From positions 124,001-188,000 of the forward strand of contig JAIQET010000001.1 in NCBI GenBank assembly GCA_020073645.1: a stretch of DNA of 64,000 nucleotides. Direction: 5' to 3'. Each line of letters begins with the position of its first letter. The stretch's first letter is position 1. A model generated the notes under the pieces. The model made no database searches, was not told the DNA's origin, and was given only the letters and a program-made list of their open reading frames with translations. A program made the translations under genes and the position numbers. Shown piece after piece: positions 16,410 to 24,939 of the stretch. This stretch comes from Terriglobia bacterium. GTDB taxonomy: Bacteria; Acidobacteriota; Terriglobia; Terriglobales; Acidobacteriaceae.

Positions 16410-17840
16410 CTACCTGCGGTTGTCGGTCTGCGGTTCGGGATGGATGAGCACCCGGAACAGTTCCGGCGCCTCCTGCTTGAACCGGATTTCGAGTTCGGTT
16501 TGGATATCGTGCACCCGTGAAAGCGGCATTTCGTCCGACAGCGTGCAGTGGCAGGAAACATACAAGCGCCCGCGCACTCGTTTAAGTAGCACGTCGTGCA
16601 TGTCGAGGATTTCGGGGAATTCCTTCGCCGCCGTGGTCAATCGCTTCTCCAGCCTGGCGTCATGCACCATCTCATCGCCCGTTTCAATGGTCGCTGGCTC
16701 GCTCTCGATGTGGGTCAGGATAGAGGAGATCTCCGGAACCTCACGGCGGATTTCCGTTTCCAGCAAGGTCACGCGATCGTGCGCTTCCTTCAAACTCAGG
16801 CGTTCGTCGAGTTCCAGGTGCTGTTCCACGTGCAATTGTCCGCTCAGATCCTGCACACTGACATCGTGCACGTTGAAGTTGTGGCGGGTGGCGACCGCCC
16901 GGACGCGGTCGAAAAGATTCTCGGAGTGCACCGCCCGCGGCACCGAGTGCACCACCACGTCGGCATCCGGCAATACGCCGTGTACGGCTGCAGTCACGGC
17001 ATCTGCCACCTGCTCCGAGCGCTGGAAGGTCACATTGCGCGCCAGGCCGATCGAAAGGTCAGCAAAGTAGCGGTTGCCGGCGCGCCGGATGCGCACCCGG
17101 TCCACCTCCAGCAGTCCTTCCACCTGGGAAACCGCTGCAATGATCTTGTTGCGCACTCCTGCCGGCGCCGCGTCCAGCAGGGCATCGATGGTCTTGCGCG
17201 CCAGCCGCCAGCTTACGTACACCACCACGCCCGCCACAAACAGCGCAGCCACCGGGTCGGCATCCCGCAGCCAATCGATGCCGAAAATCCGCCCCCCCAA
17301 CACCAGCAGCAGGCCCACGACCACCACCGCGCTCGACCAGATGTCGGTGGAAAAGTGCAGCGCATCGGCTTCCAGAGCCTGGCTGTCGTATTTGACGGCA
17401 ATCCTTCCCAGGGCGCGCGAGCGCCAGAAGTCCACCGCCATGGAAAAGAACATCACTACGAAGGCCGCGATGCTCGGCTCAATCTCCACATGGCGGAAGA
17501 ACAGGCGTTTCACCGCCTCGTAGATGATCCAGACACAGGTCAGCAGCAACAAACCGGTTTCGATAAATGCCGAAAAATTCTCCACCTTGCCGTGCCCGTA
17601 CTGATGGTCGGCATCGGCCGGCTTGTCGGAGACTCGCACCGAGAAAAAAGTGATCACCGCCGCCACCAGGTCGAGTCCGGAATGCGCCGCCTCCGACAAA
17701 ATTCCCAGGCTGCCCGTGGTCACGCCCACAATAATCTTCAAGCTGGTAATGGCGATAGCCGCCAACACCGAGTTCCCTGCCACCGCGCGCTTCTCGGCGC
17801 GCATGGACTCGGAACTGTAAACCACCGACGATCCCGCCAT
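16410..17840 (-). CDS. Cation diffusion facilitator with extended C-terminal region
   Basis: A 476-residue metal/proton antiporter. The membrane half carries the CDF metal motifs AAHSGLDLVAAV (helix 2) and DADHQYGHGKVEN, six predicted helices, and a second HxxxD-type site near LEADALHFSTDIWSS. A usual CDF ends near 300 residues. Here the cytoplasmic part is about 170 residues longer and contains repeated dimerisation-like segments with HDRVTLLETEIRREVPEISSILTHIE and HDIQTELEIRFKQEAPELFRVLIH. Likely a Zn, Co, Fe or Mn exporter. The start at 17840 was chosen over 17882 because it leaves room for the divergent gene's promoter. Confidence 0.87.
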   Translation of the reverse strand: MAGSSVVYSSESMRAEKRAVAGNSVLAAIAITSLKIIVGVTTGSLGILSEAAHSGLDLVAAVITFFSVRVSDKPADADHQYGHGKVENFSAFIETGLLLLTCVWIIYEAVKRLFFRHVEIEPSIAAFVVMFFSMAVDFWRSRALGRIAVKYDSQALEADALHFSTDIWSSAVVVVGLLLVLGGRIFGIDWLRDADPVAALFVAGVVVYVSWRLARKTIDALLDAAPAGVRNKIIAAVSQVEGLLEVDRVRIRRAGNRYFADLSIGLARNVTFQRSEQVADAVTAAVHGVLPDADVVVHSVPRAVHSENLFDRVRAVATRHNFNVHDVSVQDLSGQLHVEQHLELDERLSLKEAHDRVTLLETEIRREVPEISSILTHIESEPATIETGDEMVHDARLEKRLTTAAKEFPEILDMHDVLLKRVRGRLYVSCHCTLSDEMPLSRVHDIQTELEIRFKQEAPELFRVLIHPEPQTDNRR

Positions 17841-17974
17841 AGCCGCATTATCGCCGTAGCGTGCTCCGCCGCCAAGTCGCATCCCTTTTTGGGTCTTCCC
17901 CGGCTTGGGTACGGCGCAGCCGCCACTCTGTGCTAGGATTCTGTTTACACTCTTCCTTTGGAGGAACCCTCACA

Positions 17975-19081
17975 ATGATCCATCGTGCATTGGTTTGTCT
18001 GCTGCTCGCCAGCCTGGCCTGGGGACAAGCGGCCACCAAACCTGCGGCTGCGCCCGAGACCCCGTCCAAGGCGCAAGCCAGTACGTCCAGTGCCTCCCCG
18101 GCCGCAGCCACCCCGGAGGCCAAGACGCCCGCACCGGCAGAGGTCGCGCCCGATGCCACCGTCATCACGTTGCCCGGGGTTTGCGACAACCCACCCGCGG
18201 ACAAGTCCAAGGCGGCGGATTGCAAGACCGTGGTCACCCGTGCCGAGTTCGAGCAATTGCTGGATGCCATCAACCAATCCCATATGCCGCCTCCGGCTCG
18301 CCGCCAACTGGCGACCCGATATGCCACAGCACTGGTCATGGCCAACCAAGCCCATCAGATGGGCCTCGACAAGGGTCCCAAGTTCGAAGAGATGATGAAG
18401 GTCAACCGTATCCAAGTCCTCTCTCAGCAACTGCAACAGGCTCTCCAGGAAAAAGCCGGAGACGTTCCCGACAAAGACATCGAGGATTACTACCACAAGA
18501 ATGCTGCGTCTTATGACCAAGCCAGTATGCAACGCGTATTCATTCCCCACTCCCGCCAAGTGGATACATCGAAGGACAAGGTGAAGCCGACTGAGGCCGA
18601 GACCAAGAAGCGCCAGGAAGAAGGGGAAGCAGCTATGAAGACCGAAGCTGAGGCGCTGCAGAAGCGCGCGGCTGCCGGCGAAGACTTCAACAAGCTGCAA
18701 GAGGAAGCGTTCACGTTTGCCGGGCTCAAGGCCAAAGCCCCGCAGACCAATATGGGGAATCTGCGGCGCGCCAGTCTGCCCTCCGACCAAGCCGCCGTCT
18801 TCGACCTGAAGACGGGCGAAGTATCACAACTGATTTCAGACCCCTCGGGATACTTCATCTACAAGATGGGGGAAAAACAAACGGTGTCGCTGGAAAGCGC
18901 AAAGGAAGAGATCCACAACACGTTGCGCGCCCAGCGCATGCAGGAGTCCATGCAGAGTATTCAGCAGGCCGCCAGCCCCACTTTGAATGACGCCTATTTT
19001 GCGGTGCCGGAAGCTGCACCGGCGGGCCCGGGGGCGCCGCCCGCGAAGCCACAACCCAAGTCCGCGCCCGACCGCAAATAA
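17975..19081 (+). CDS. Secreted peptidyl-prolyl isomerase, SurA/parvulin-like
   Basis: A 368-residue exported protein. It has a signal peptide (MIHRALVCLLLASLAWGQA) and an Ala/Pro/Thr-rich linker to about residue 65. A SurA-N-like helical region (TRAEFEQLLDAINQSHMPPPARRQLATRYATALVMANQA) leads into a parvulin domain with FNKLQEEAFTF, GNLRRASLP and EVSQLISDPSGYFIYKM. It should help fold envelope proteins in the periplasm. GGAGGA at 17960-17965 sets the start; an upstream in-frame ATG at 17861 lacks one. It overlaps the next gene by one base (TAATG). Confidence 0.87.
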   Translation: MIHRALVCLLLASLAWGQAATKPAAAPETPSKAQASTSSASPAAATPEAKTPAPAEVAPDATVITLPGVCDNPPADKSKAADCKTVVTRAEFEQLLDAINQSHMPPPARRQLATRYATALVMANQAHQMGLDKGPKFEEMMKVNRIQVLSQQLQQALQEKAGDVPDKDIEDYYHKNAASYDQASMQRVFIPHSRQVDTSKDKVKPTEAETKKRQEEGEAAMKTEAEALQKRAAAGEDFNKLQEEAFTFAGLKAKAPQTNMGNLRRASLPSDQAAVFDLKTGEVSQLISDPSGYFIYKMGEKQTVSLESAKEEIHNTLRAQRMQESMQSIQQAASPTLNDAYFAVPEAAPAGPGAPPAKPQPKSAPDRK

Positions 19082-20169
19082 TGGCCGGTACTGCTCCAAC
19101 TGTCGTTGTGACCGGCGTCTCCGGCAATCTCGGGCGCCGTCTGCTGTCCGAATTGGCGGATTTTCAGGTCATTGGCCTCGACCTGAATCCGCCCAATACC
19201 CCGCTTCCCTTGCGCTTCCAGCGCATGGACCTGGGGCAGGAAGAGTCCTGCCGCGAACTCTATCTCCTGTTGCGCGAGACTCGTCCGGTGGCGGTCATTC
19301 ATCTGGCCTTTGTGATCGATCCCGTTCGGACCGGGGTGCTCGACCTGGACCGCATGTGGCACATCAACGTGGCCGGCACCGCCCGCGTGATGGAAGCGGT
19401 GACCGAGGCCAACCGTGACGACGTGATGGTGCAGAAGTTTATTTTTCCCAGCAGCGTCTCCGCCTACGGTCCCGATCTTCCCGGCCCGGTCAGCGAAGAG
19501 TTTCCCCTCGCCGCCCATACGCTGCCATACGCCATTCACAAGATGGAGTGCGACAAGGTGGTGCAAGAGCGTGCCCCCTCGCTGCGCGGTTGCAGCGCCT
19601 ACATGCTCCGTCCCCACATCTTTGCCGGCGCCAGCGTGCAGAATTACCTGATGGGAGCCTTCCACGGCACTCCCAACGGCCGGGGAAACATCGCCGCCCG
19701 CTGGCGTGACCAGGGAAGGCGTCTACCCTGCATCCTGCCCTACGGCAAACGCTATCTGAGCAACCGTATTCAGTTCGTGCACGTTGACGATGTGGCGCGG
19801 CTGGTCGCGCACATCATTCGCAAGACCGAGCCCGAATCCCAGCGCCTCACGGTCCTGAATGTCGCCGGGCGTGGCGAACCTCTCACCTTTGCCCGCTGCA
19901 TGGAGATGGCCCGCGCCAAGGTGGTCCGCGCTCCGGGAAAGTGGGCCATGCGGCTGGTGCTCAAGTTCGGCTGGAAGTTCGGCATCTCCGCCATCCCACC
20001 CGAGGCAGTACCTTACATGTCCGGCGAGTACATCATGAATACCGATCGCCTGCGGAAGTTCCTGGGCGCGGATTACGAAAAGGTGATGCGCTACACCATT
20101 ACCGATGCCTTCACCAGTTCTTTTGTGCCTGAAGAGCAAGCGGTCGCCCAGCAATCCGCTGCGGTATAG
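19081..20169 (+). CDS. NAD-dependent epimerase/dehydratase (extended SDR)
   Basis: A 362-residue extended short-chain dehydrogenase. The Rossmann motif VVVTGVSGNLGRRLL is at 8-22. The catalytic Ser is in FIFPSSVSAYGP, and the Y-x-x-x-K motif is in LPYAIHKMECDKV. C-terminal residues are less conserved, and substrate (nucleotide sugar or other) cannot be told. It starts within the stop codon of the PPIase gene and is thus coupled to an envelope folding factor, hinting at a cell-surface sugar role, which is inference. Confidence 0.8.
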   Translation: MAGTAPTVVVTGVSGNLGRRLLSELADFQVIGLDLNPPNTPLPLRFQRMDLGQEESCRELYLLLRETRPVAVIHLAFVIDPVRTGVLDLDRMWHINVAGTARVMEAVTEANRDDVMVQKFIFPSSVSAYGPDLPGPVSEEFPLAAHTLPYAIHKMECDKVVQERAPSLRGCSAYMLRPHIFAGASVQNYLMGAFHGTPNGRGNIAARWRDQGRRLPCILPYGKRYLSNRIQFVHVDDVARLVAHIIRKTEPESQRLTVLNVAGRGEPLTFARCMEMARAKVVRAPGKWAMRLVLKFGWKFGISAIPPEAVPYMSGEYIMNTDRLRKFLGADYEKVMRYTITDAFTSSFVPEEQAVAQQSAAV

Positions 20170-20175
20170 ATTTTC

Positions 20176-20197
20176 GTAGCGCCGGCGTCCCGCCGGC
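20176..20197. repeat. GC palindrome GTAGCGCCGGCG-TCC-CGCCGGC
   Basis: GCCGGCG-TCC-CGCCGGC at 20181-20197 is a 7-bp-arm palindrome preceded by GTAGC. Near-identical copies occur at 30521 and 59866, and an inverted one at 14307. Confidence 0.85.
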
Positions 20198-20257
20198 CAT
20201 GTCGCTCTGACAGAAGCCTCATCATGGAGTCGTATCGCGCCCGCGTGCGCCGTGTCA

Positions 20258-21010
20258 CTATTTCTTCCCGCGATACAATCCCGCAATCCCAAAGGTGTAG
20301 GGTGTCCATGCCGCTTCGCGAAATCCAGCGCGGCGCAGGCGCTCCACCATTTCGCCGGGCGCAGGAAAGCGCTCCACCGAAGCCGGCAGGTACGCGTACG
20401 GACCCCTCACCCCCGAGATGACGGTGCCCACCGCCGGCAGAACCCGTTTGAAATAGATGCGGTACACCTTGCCCATCACGCCGCGTGGTTCGCCGAAATC
20501 CAGGATCCCGCACTCCCCTCCCGGCCGCAGCACGCGCAGCATCTCGCGCAACCCGGCGTCGTAATCGGCCAGGTTGCGGAAGCCAAATGCCGCCGTGATC
20601 AAGTCGAATCGCCCGTCCGAGAACGGAAGCCTCAGCGCATCCGCTTCAACCCACCGCAGCGAGGTCCCCACTGACTTATCGCTTGCCCGTTGCAGCATGG
20701 CGTGAGAAAAATCCGCTCCCAGGATGTTCGCCGGCCCCGCCGCCTGCCGCCGCAACGCGAACGTCATATCCCCCGTGCCACAACACAGATCGAGCACTTG
20801 TGCATCCGGCCGACCCAGGATGTCAGCAAAGGTCCGCGCCGCCCGCCGCCACCACAAACGGTCCACATTGAAGGAAAGCACGTGGTTCAGCAGGTCGTAG
20901 CGCGGCGCAATCGAGGTGAACATCTCCCGCACGGCGCGCGCCGCCGTCTGCGGATCGCCAGCCCCTTCCGGAGCAGCACCAAGGATTTCGGTTTTGGCTG
21001 AATTGCGCAA
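20258..21010 (-). CDS. ubiE: UbiE/MenG quinone C-methyltransferase
   Basis: A 250-residue class I methyltransferase. It has the family block MFTSIAPRYDLLNHVLSFN, motif I VLDLCCGTGDMTFAL, FDLITAAFGFRNLADY and LRVLRPGGECGILDFGEP. It methylates demethylmenaquinol (and, in some bacteria, the ubiquinone precursor); menaquinone is the likely quinone in this group. The start is a TTG at 21008-21010, the only option giving a full N-terminus. The spacer to aroB upstream is filled by facing heptamer arrays. Confidence 0.92.
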   Translation of the reverse strand: MRNSAKTEILGAAPEGAGDPQTAARAVREMFTSIAPRYDLLNHVLSFNVDRLWWRRAARTFADILGRPDAQVLDLCCGTGDMTFALRRQAAGPANILGADFSHAMLQRASDKSVGTSLRWVEADALRLPFSDGRFDLITAAFGFRNLADYDAGLREMLRVLRPGGECGILDFGEPRGVMGKVYRIYFKRVLPAVGTVISGVRGPYAYLPASVERFPAPGEMVERLRRAGFREAAWTPYTFGIAGLYRGKK

Positions 21011-21037
21011 TTTGAGACCGCCGCAGACGGATTACAG

Positions 21038-21124
21038 GATTGTCGATTGCCAATTGTCGATTGCCAATTGAACAAGGTGCTGGGTCTGAAAATGAAAATC
21101 GGCAATTGGCAATTGAAAATCTCT
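21038..21124. repeat. Facing heptamer arrays (GATTGCC / AATTGGC), 5 + 4 units
   Basis: GATTGTC, GATTGCC, AATTGTC, GATTGCC and AATTGAA lie at 21038-21072. The reverse orientation follows as AATCGGC, AATTGGC, AATTGAA and AATCTCT at 21097-21124. Together they fill the ubiE-aroB spacer as an imperfect inverted repeat and touch the aroB stop region. Confidence 0.85.
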
Positions 21125-22217
21125 ACGTTGACAGCCTTCTCAGTTCGTCCACTGCCTGACCGACCACCTTCTCCGGCACGTTCCGCGCGACCTCGACCTT
21201 TCCGATCGCCGTGGGGAGCACAAAGTGCACCACGCCGTCGCGAGTTTTCTTGTCCGCCTGCAGACGACGCACGATGTTCGCGCGGCGCACATGGACCCGT
21301 GGTAGCGGTCCCAAGCCCAACACGGCGTCTGCAATCCGGCCTGCGGTTACGCTGTCTATCTTTCCCATCGATAACGCGATGTTGGTCGCCGCGATCATGC
21401 CCCAGGCCACCGCCTCCCCATGCAGCAGGCGCTGGTAGCCAGTCTCCGCTTCCAGGGCGTGCCCAATGGTGTGCCCGAGATTGAGCACGCGGCGCAGGCC
21501 GGATTCGTGCTCATCCGCCGCTACGATCTCGGCTTTCAGCTTTACTGACTCGGCGATCAACGACTCCAGTATTGCGTGGTCGCGTTTCAGGATCTTGTTC
21601 TTGTTCTCCTCGAACTGCTGGAACAACTCCGGCTTGCCGATGACCCCACACTTCAGCGCCTCGTACAGCCCGGCGCGGAATTCGCGTTCCGGCAGCGTGC
21701 CCAGCACGGCTGGATCAATCAGCACGGCGCGCGGCTGATGAAACGTCCCCAGCAGATTCTTGCCTGCCCGCAGATTGACCCCGGTCTTGCCGCCGATGGA
21801 TGCATCCACCTGCGCCACAACCGTCGTTGGGATCTGCACCACATCCACCCCGCGCATATACAGCGACGCCAGCAAGCCGGCCACATCGCCCACCACGCCT
21901 CCGCCAAAAGCCACGATTACCGCGTCCCGGTCGGCACCCAGCCCTGGCAGTTTTTCCGCCAACTCCTCCACCGTCGCCAGCTTCTTGGCGCGCTCTCCTT
22001 CCCGCATCTCCACCCACTTGGCGGGAAAGCCCGCAGCCGAGAGCGACGCCATCAGCTTCTTTCCCCACTTTTGCCGTACCGGAGGCACAGTCACCACAAA
22101 CAAGCGTTCGCCCCCGGTCAGGATTTCTCGCAGGTACTCCCCTACCCGCCGCAGCAAGCCGTGCTCGATGACGGCTTCGTACGGCCGGGGCTGAACCGGG
22201 ATGGTGATGCGGATCAT
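21123..22217 (-). CDS. aroB: 3-dehydroquinate synthase
   Basis: A 364-residue AroB. The NAD-binding part includes FGGGVVGDVAGLLASLYMRGVD, followed by PTTVVAQVDASIGGKTGVNL, the metal-site glutamate region EALKCGVIG and the two His motifs LNLGHTIGHALE and LLHGEAVAWGM. It makes 3-dehydroquinate from DAHP in the shikimate pathway, in the cytoplasm. Length matches the family. It is divergent from nadB with a 67-bp spacer, so both promoters must lie there. Confidence 0.95.
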   Translation of the reverse strand: MIRITIPVQPRPYEAVIEHGLLRRVGEYLREILTGGERLFVVTVPPVRQKWGKKLMASLSAAGFPAKWVEMREGERAKKLATVEELAEKLPGLGADRDAVIVAFGGGVVGDVAGLLASLYMRGVDVVQIPTTVVAQVDASIGGKTGVNLRAGKNLLGTFHQPRAVLIDPAVLGTLPEREFRAGLYEALKCGVIGKPELFQQFEENKNKILKRDHAILESLIAESVKLKAEIVAADEHESGLRRVLNLGHTIGHALEAETGYQRLLHGEAVAWGMIAATNIALSMGKIDSVTAGRIADAVLGLGPLPRVHVRRANIVRRLQADKKTRDGVVHFVLPTAIGKVEVARNVPEKVVGQAVDELRRLST

Positions 22218-22284
22218 CGGTCCTCATCATAACGTAACGTACCGCACAGCGGCCCCGGTGGCCGCGTGATAACATTTTCCACTT

Positions 22285-23856
22285 ATGAGGGGTGTGCCAG
22301 CCGAAACCGATTTCCTGGTCATTGGCGCCGGCGTTGCCGGACTGCGTGCCGCGATCGAATTGGCGGCCGCCGGCCGGGTGGTCGTGCTGGCCAAGCGGGA
22401 GGTTGCCGACTCCGCCACCCACCTGGCCCAGGGCGGAATCGCAGCCGCACTCAGCGACGAGGACGAGATCAGCCTTCATCTCCAGGACACCCTGAACGCC
22501 GGCGACGGGCTGTGCAACGTGGAGGCCGCCAAGGTTCTGGTCGAGGAAGGCCCCGAGCGCATCGAGGAACTAATTCAGTGGGGCACCGAGTTCGACCGCC
22601 AGGGCACCAAGCTGGCCTTCACCCGCGAAGGCGCGCACAGCCGCAGCCGCATTCTGCACGCCCACGGCGACTCCACCGGGCGCGAAATCCTGCGTGCTTT
22701 GTATGCCAAGGCCAAAACTCTGAAGAACATTTCTGTCCTCGAATTCGAATTCTCCACCGACCTTGATGTGAGCGACGGAGACGTCTCGGGCATTCACCTG
22801 CTCAGCGAACAGGGCGACCACGAACACATGTCCGCCTGCGCGGTGTTGCTCGCCACCGGCGGCCTGGGACAGCTTTATCGCAACACCACCAATCCTGCTG
22901 TTGCTACGGGAGACGGCGTAGCCATGGCGTTTCGCGCGGGCGCGGAACTCAGTGACATGGAGTTTGTCCAGTTCCACCCCACCGCGCTCTACCTGAAGAA
23001 GGCGCCACGCTTCCTCCTGTCCGAAGCCCTGCGTGGTGAAGGTGCATATCTGCGCAACCTCGAGATGCATCGCTTCATGAGCAAGTACCACCCCATGGGG
23101 GAGCTTGCTCCCCGTGATGTCGTGGCTCGCGCAATTGTTCATGAACTCGAGGTCAGCCGCGCCAAAGATCCGATGGTTTACCTCGATCTTACTCACCTCC
23201 ATGCTGAGCACGTGAAGAAGCGCTTCCCGCGCATCTACGCCACCTGCATGGAATACAACATCGACATCACCACCGACCTCATCCCCATCCGTCCCGCGGC
23301 CCACTACGCCATGGGGGGCGTGCGCACCGATTTGAACGGCCGCACCACGGTGCGGGGCCTGTACGCAGCCGGGGAGGCCGCCGCCACCGGCGTGCATGGC
23401 GCCAACCGTCTCGCCAGCAATTCCCTGCTCGAGGGGCTGGTGTTTGGCGCGCGGGCAGGGAAAACCATGCGCGACGAACTACGCCACTCACCCGCCCGAC
23501 CCGCCAAGAACCAGCACGCCGCCTTTTCTAACGGTCCGGTGGATACCGGCACTGAGGAAACGATCGGTCAGATTCAGGACGTGATGTGGCAAGATGTCGG
23601 CATCGTACGCAACGGCGCCGACCTGAAGCGGGCCCTCCAACAACTGGAGCAAATCGCTCCCCGCATCGCCCGCCCGCATACCCGCCGGGCCTGTGAAGCG
23701 CAGAACCTCCATCTCACCGCCCGCCTGGTTGCCCGGTCTGCCGCGGCCCGCGAGGAGAGCCGGGGCGCCCACTACCGCATCGACTTCCCCGCGCACAACG
23801 ATGCCCGGTTTCTGAAACACTCGATCATCCAGGGCGATTCGATCCGCTTTGCGTAG
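22285..23856 (+). CDS. nadB: L-aspartate oxidase
   Basis: A 523-residue flavoenzyme of the succinate dehydrogenase flavoprotein family. It has FAD site FLVIGAGVAGLRAAIELAAA, THLAQGGIAAALS, the substrate loop HSRSRILHAHGDSTGREI, FVQFHPTALYL and AGEAAATGVHGANRLASNSLLEGLVFGARAG. It oxidises aspartate to iminoaspartate, the first step of NAD synthesis. NadA and NadC are not in the window. A heptamer array follows its stop. Confidence 0.95.
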   Translation: MRGVPAETDFLVIGAGVAGLRAAIELAAAGRVVVLAKREVADSATHLAQGGIAAALSDEDEISLHLQDTLNAGDGLCNVEAAKVLVEEGPERIEELIQWGTEFDRQGTKLAFTREGAHSRSRILHAHGDSTGREILRALYAKAKTLKNISVLEFEFSTDLDVSDGDVSGIHLLSEQGDHEHMSACAVLLATGGLGQLYRNTTNPAVATGDGVAMAFRAGAELSDMEFVQFHPTALYLKKAPRFLLSEALRGEGAYLRNLEMHRFMSKYHPMGELAPRDVVARAIVHELEVSRAKDPMVYLDLTHLHAEHVKKRFPRIYATCMEYNIDITTDLIPIRPAAHYAMGGVRTDLNGRTTVRGLYAAGEAAATGVHGANRLASNSLLEGLVFGARAGKTMRDELRHSPARPAKNQHAAFSNGPVDTGTEETIGQIQDVMWQDVGIVRNGADLKRALQQLEQIAPRIARPHTRRACEAQNLHLTARLVARSAAAREESRGAHYRIDFPAHNDARFLKHSIIQGDSIRFA

Positions 23857-23876
23857 GATTTCCGAAGAACGAAGCG

Positions 23877-23904
23877 CAATTGGCAATTGAAAATCGGCAA
23901 ACGC
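23877..23904. repeat. Heptamer array (CAATTGG), 4 units
   Basis: The units are CAATTGG, CAATTGA, AAATCGG and CAAACGC. They lie between the convergent nadB and TerC-family genes. Confidence 0.75.
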
Positions 23905-23927
23905 ACTTCGTACTTTCTCTGCCTTCT

Positions 23928-24845
23928 TCATTCCACTTTTGTTTTTCTGGGGTGCGCCACTGACGCCAGCACCGAAATCAGCAGCACTCCCGCCACCACC
24001 CCCAGCGCTACCTCGGTCGGCATGTGGTAGTAATGCGACACCAGCATCTTCGCCCCGACAAATATCAGCACGATCGATAGCCCGTAGTGCAGGTAGTGAA
24101 ATGCTTCCATCATCCCGGCCAGCGCGAAGTACATTGAACGCAATCCCAGGATGGCGAACACATTCGAGGTGTAGACGATGAATGCATCCAGCGTAATCGC
24201 CAGGATGGCGGGTATGGAATCGACGGCAAACAGCAGGTCAGTCGTCTCCACCACCAGCAGCACGATCAACAGCGGCGTCGCATACAGGCCCGGACGCCGC
24301 ACGAAGAACTTGCCGCCTTCGTAGTTCTCCGTCACCGGCATCCAGCGGCGGAACACGCGCAGTACCGGATTCTTCTCCGGATGGATCTCCATTTCTTCCT
24401 GGCGAAACAGCTTGATGCCGCTGTACACCAATAGTGCGCCGAAGACATAGATGATCCACTCGAAGCGGCGGATCAGGCCCACTCCCAGCAGGATGAAAAC
24501 TCCCCGCATCACCAGCGCGCCCAGGATTCCCCAGAACAACACCTTGTGCTGGTGCACCGGGGGCACGCGAAAGTAGCGGAAGATCAGCAGGAAGACAAAA
24601 AGATTGTCGACGCTCAAGGAGAGCTCAATCACGTACCCGGTAACGAACTCCAGCGTCGCTCCGCGCCCGTGCCAGAAATACACCAGCACTGCGAAGGCAC
24701 CGGCCAGGGCCATCCACATGATGCTCCAGCCCACGGCCTCGTGAAATTTCACGCTGTGCGCCCGGCGATGGAACACCCCCAGGTCGAGGACCAGCATCGC
24801 CACCACGAACAAATTGAAGAGGACCCAGAAAAGTAGCTGATTCAA
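23928..24845 (-). CDS. TerC/Alx family membrane protein
   Basis: A 305-residue protein with about nine helices. It opens with LFWVLFNLFVVAMLVLDLGVFHR and has the signature GYVIELSLSVDNLFVFLLIF and VVETTDLLFAVDSIPAILAIT, both holding the conserved acidic pairs of the family. TerC/Alx proteins are linked to tellurite resistance and manganese export; a metal-ion role here is inference. The start is a TTG at 24843-24845 placed inside a heptamer-like sequence. I saw no convincing yybP-ykoY riboswitch upstream. Confidence 0.88.
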   Translation of the reverse strand: MNQLLFWVLFNLFVVAMLVLDLGVFHRRAHSVKFHEAVGWSIMWMALAGAFAVLVYFWHGRGATLEFVTGYVIELSLSVDNLFVFLLIFRYFRVPPVHQHKVLFWGILGALVMRGVFILLGVGLIRRFEWIIYVFGALLVYSGIKLFRQEEMEIHPEKNPVLRVFRRWMPVTENYEGGKFFVRRPGLYATPLLIVLLVVETTDLLFAVDSIPAILAITLDAFIVYTSNVFAILGLRSMYFALAGMMEAFHYLHYGLSIVLIFVGAKMLVSHYYHMPTEVALGVVAGVLLISVLASVAHPRKTKVE

Positions 24846-24867
24846 TTGCGGTCTCGTGTCAGATTTT

Positions 24868-24939
24868 CAATTGCCCATTTCCAACTTGCTGAAGCAGTCT
24901 GCCCCAATCGGCAATTGCAACCGGAAACTGCCAATTTAC
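24868..24939. repeat. Heptamer arrays (CAATTGC, CAATCGG)
   Basis: CAATTGC, CCATTTC and CAACTTG at 24868-24888, and CAATCGG, CAATTGC, AACCGGA, AACTGCC and AATTTAC at 24905-24939, keep the 7-bp period with more degenerate units. They lie between the M28 peptidase stop and the TerC start. Confidence 0.65.

Noticed and set aside
11817-24939. Repeats considered as CRISPR arrays
   Set aside because: Units are 7 bp, directly adjacent, degenerate and without spacers, and no cas gene is present.
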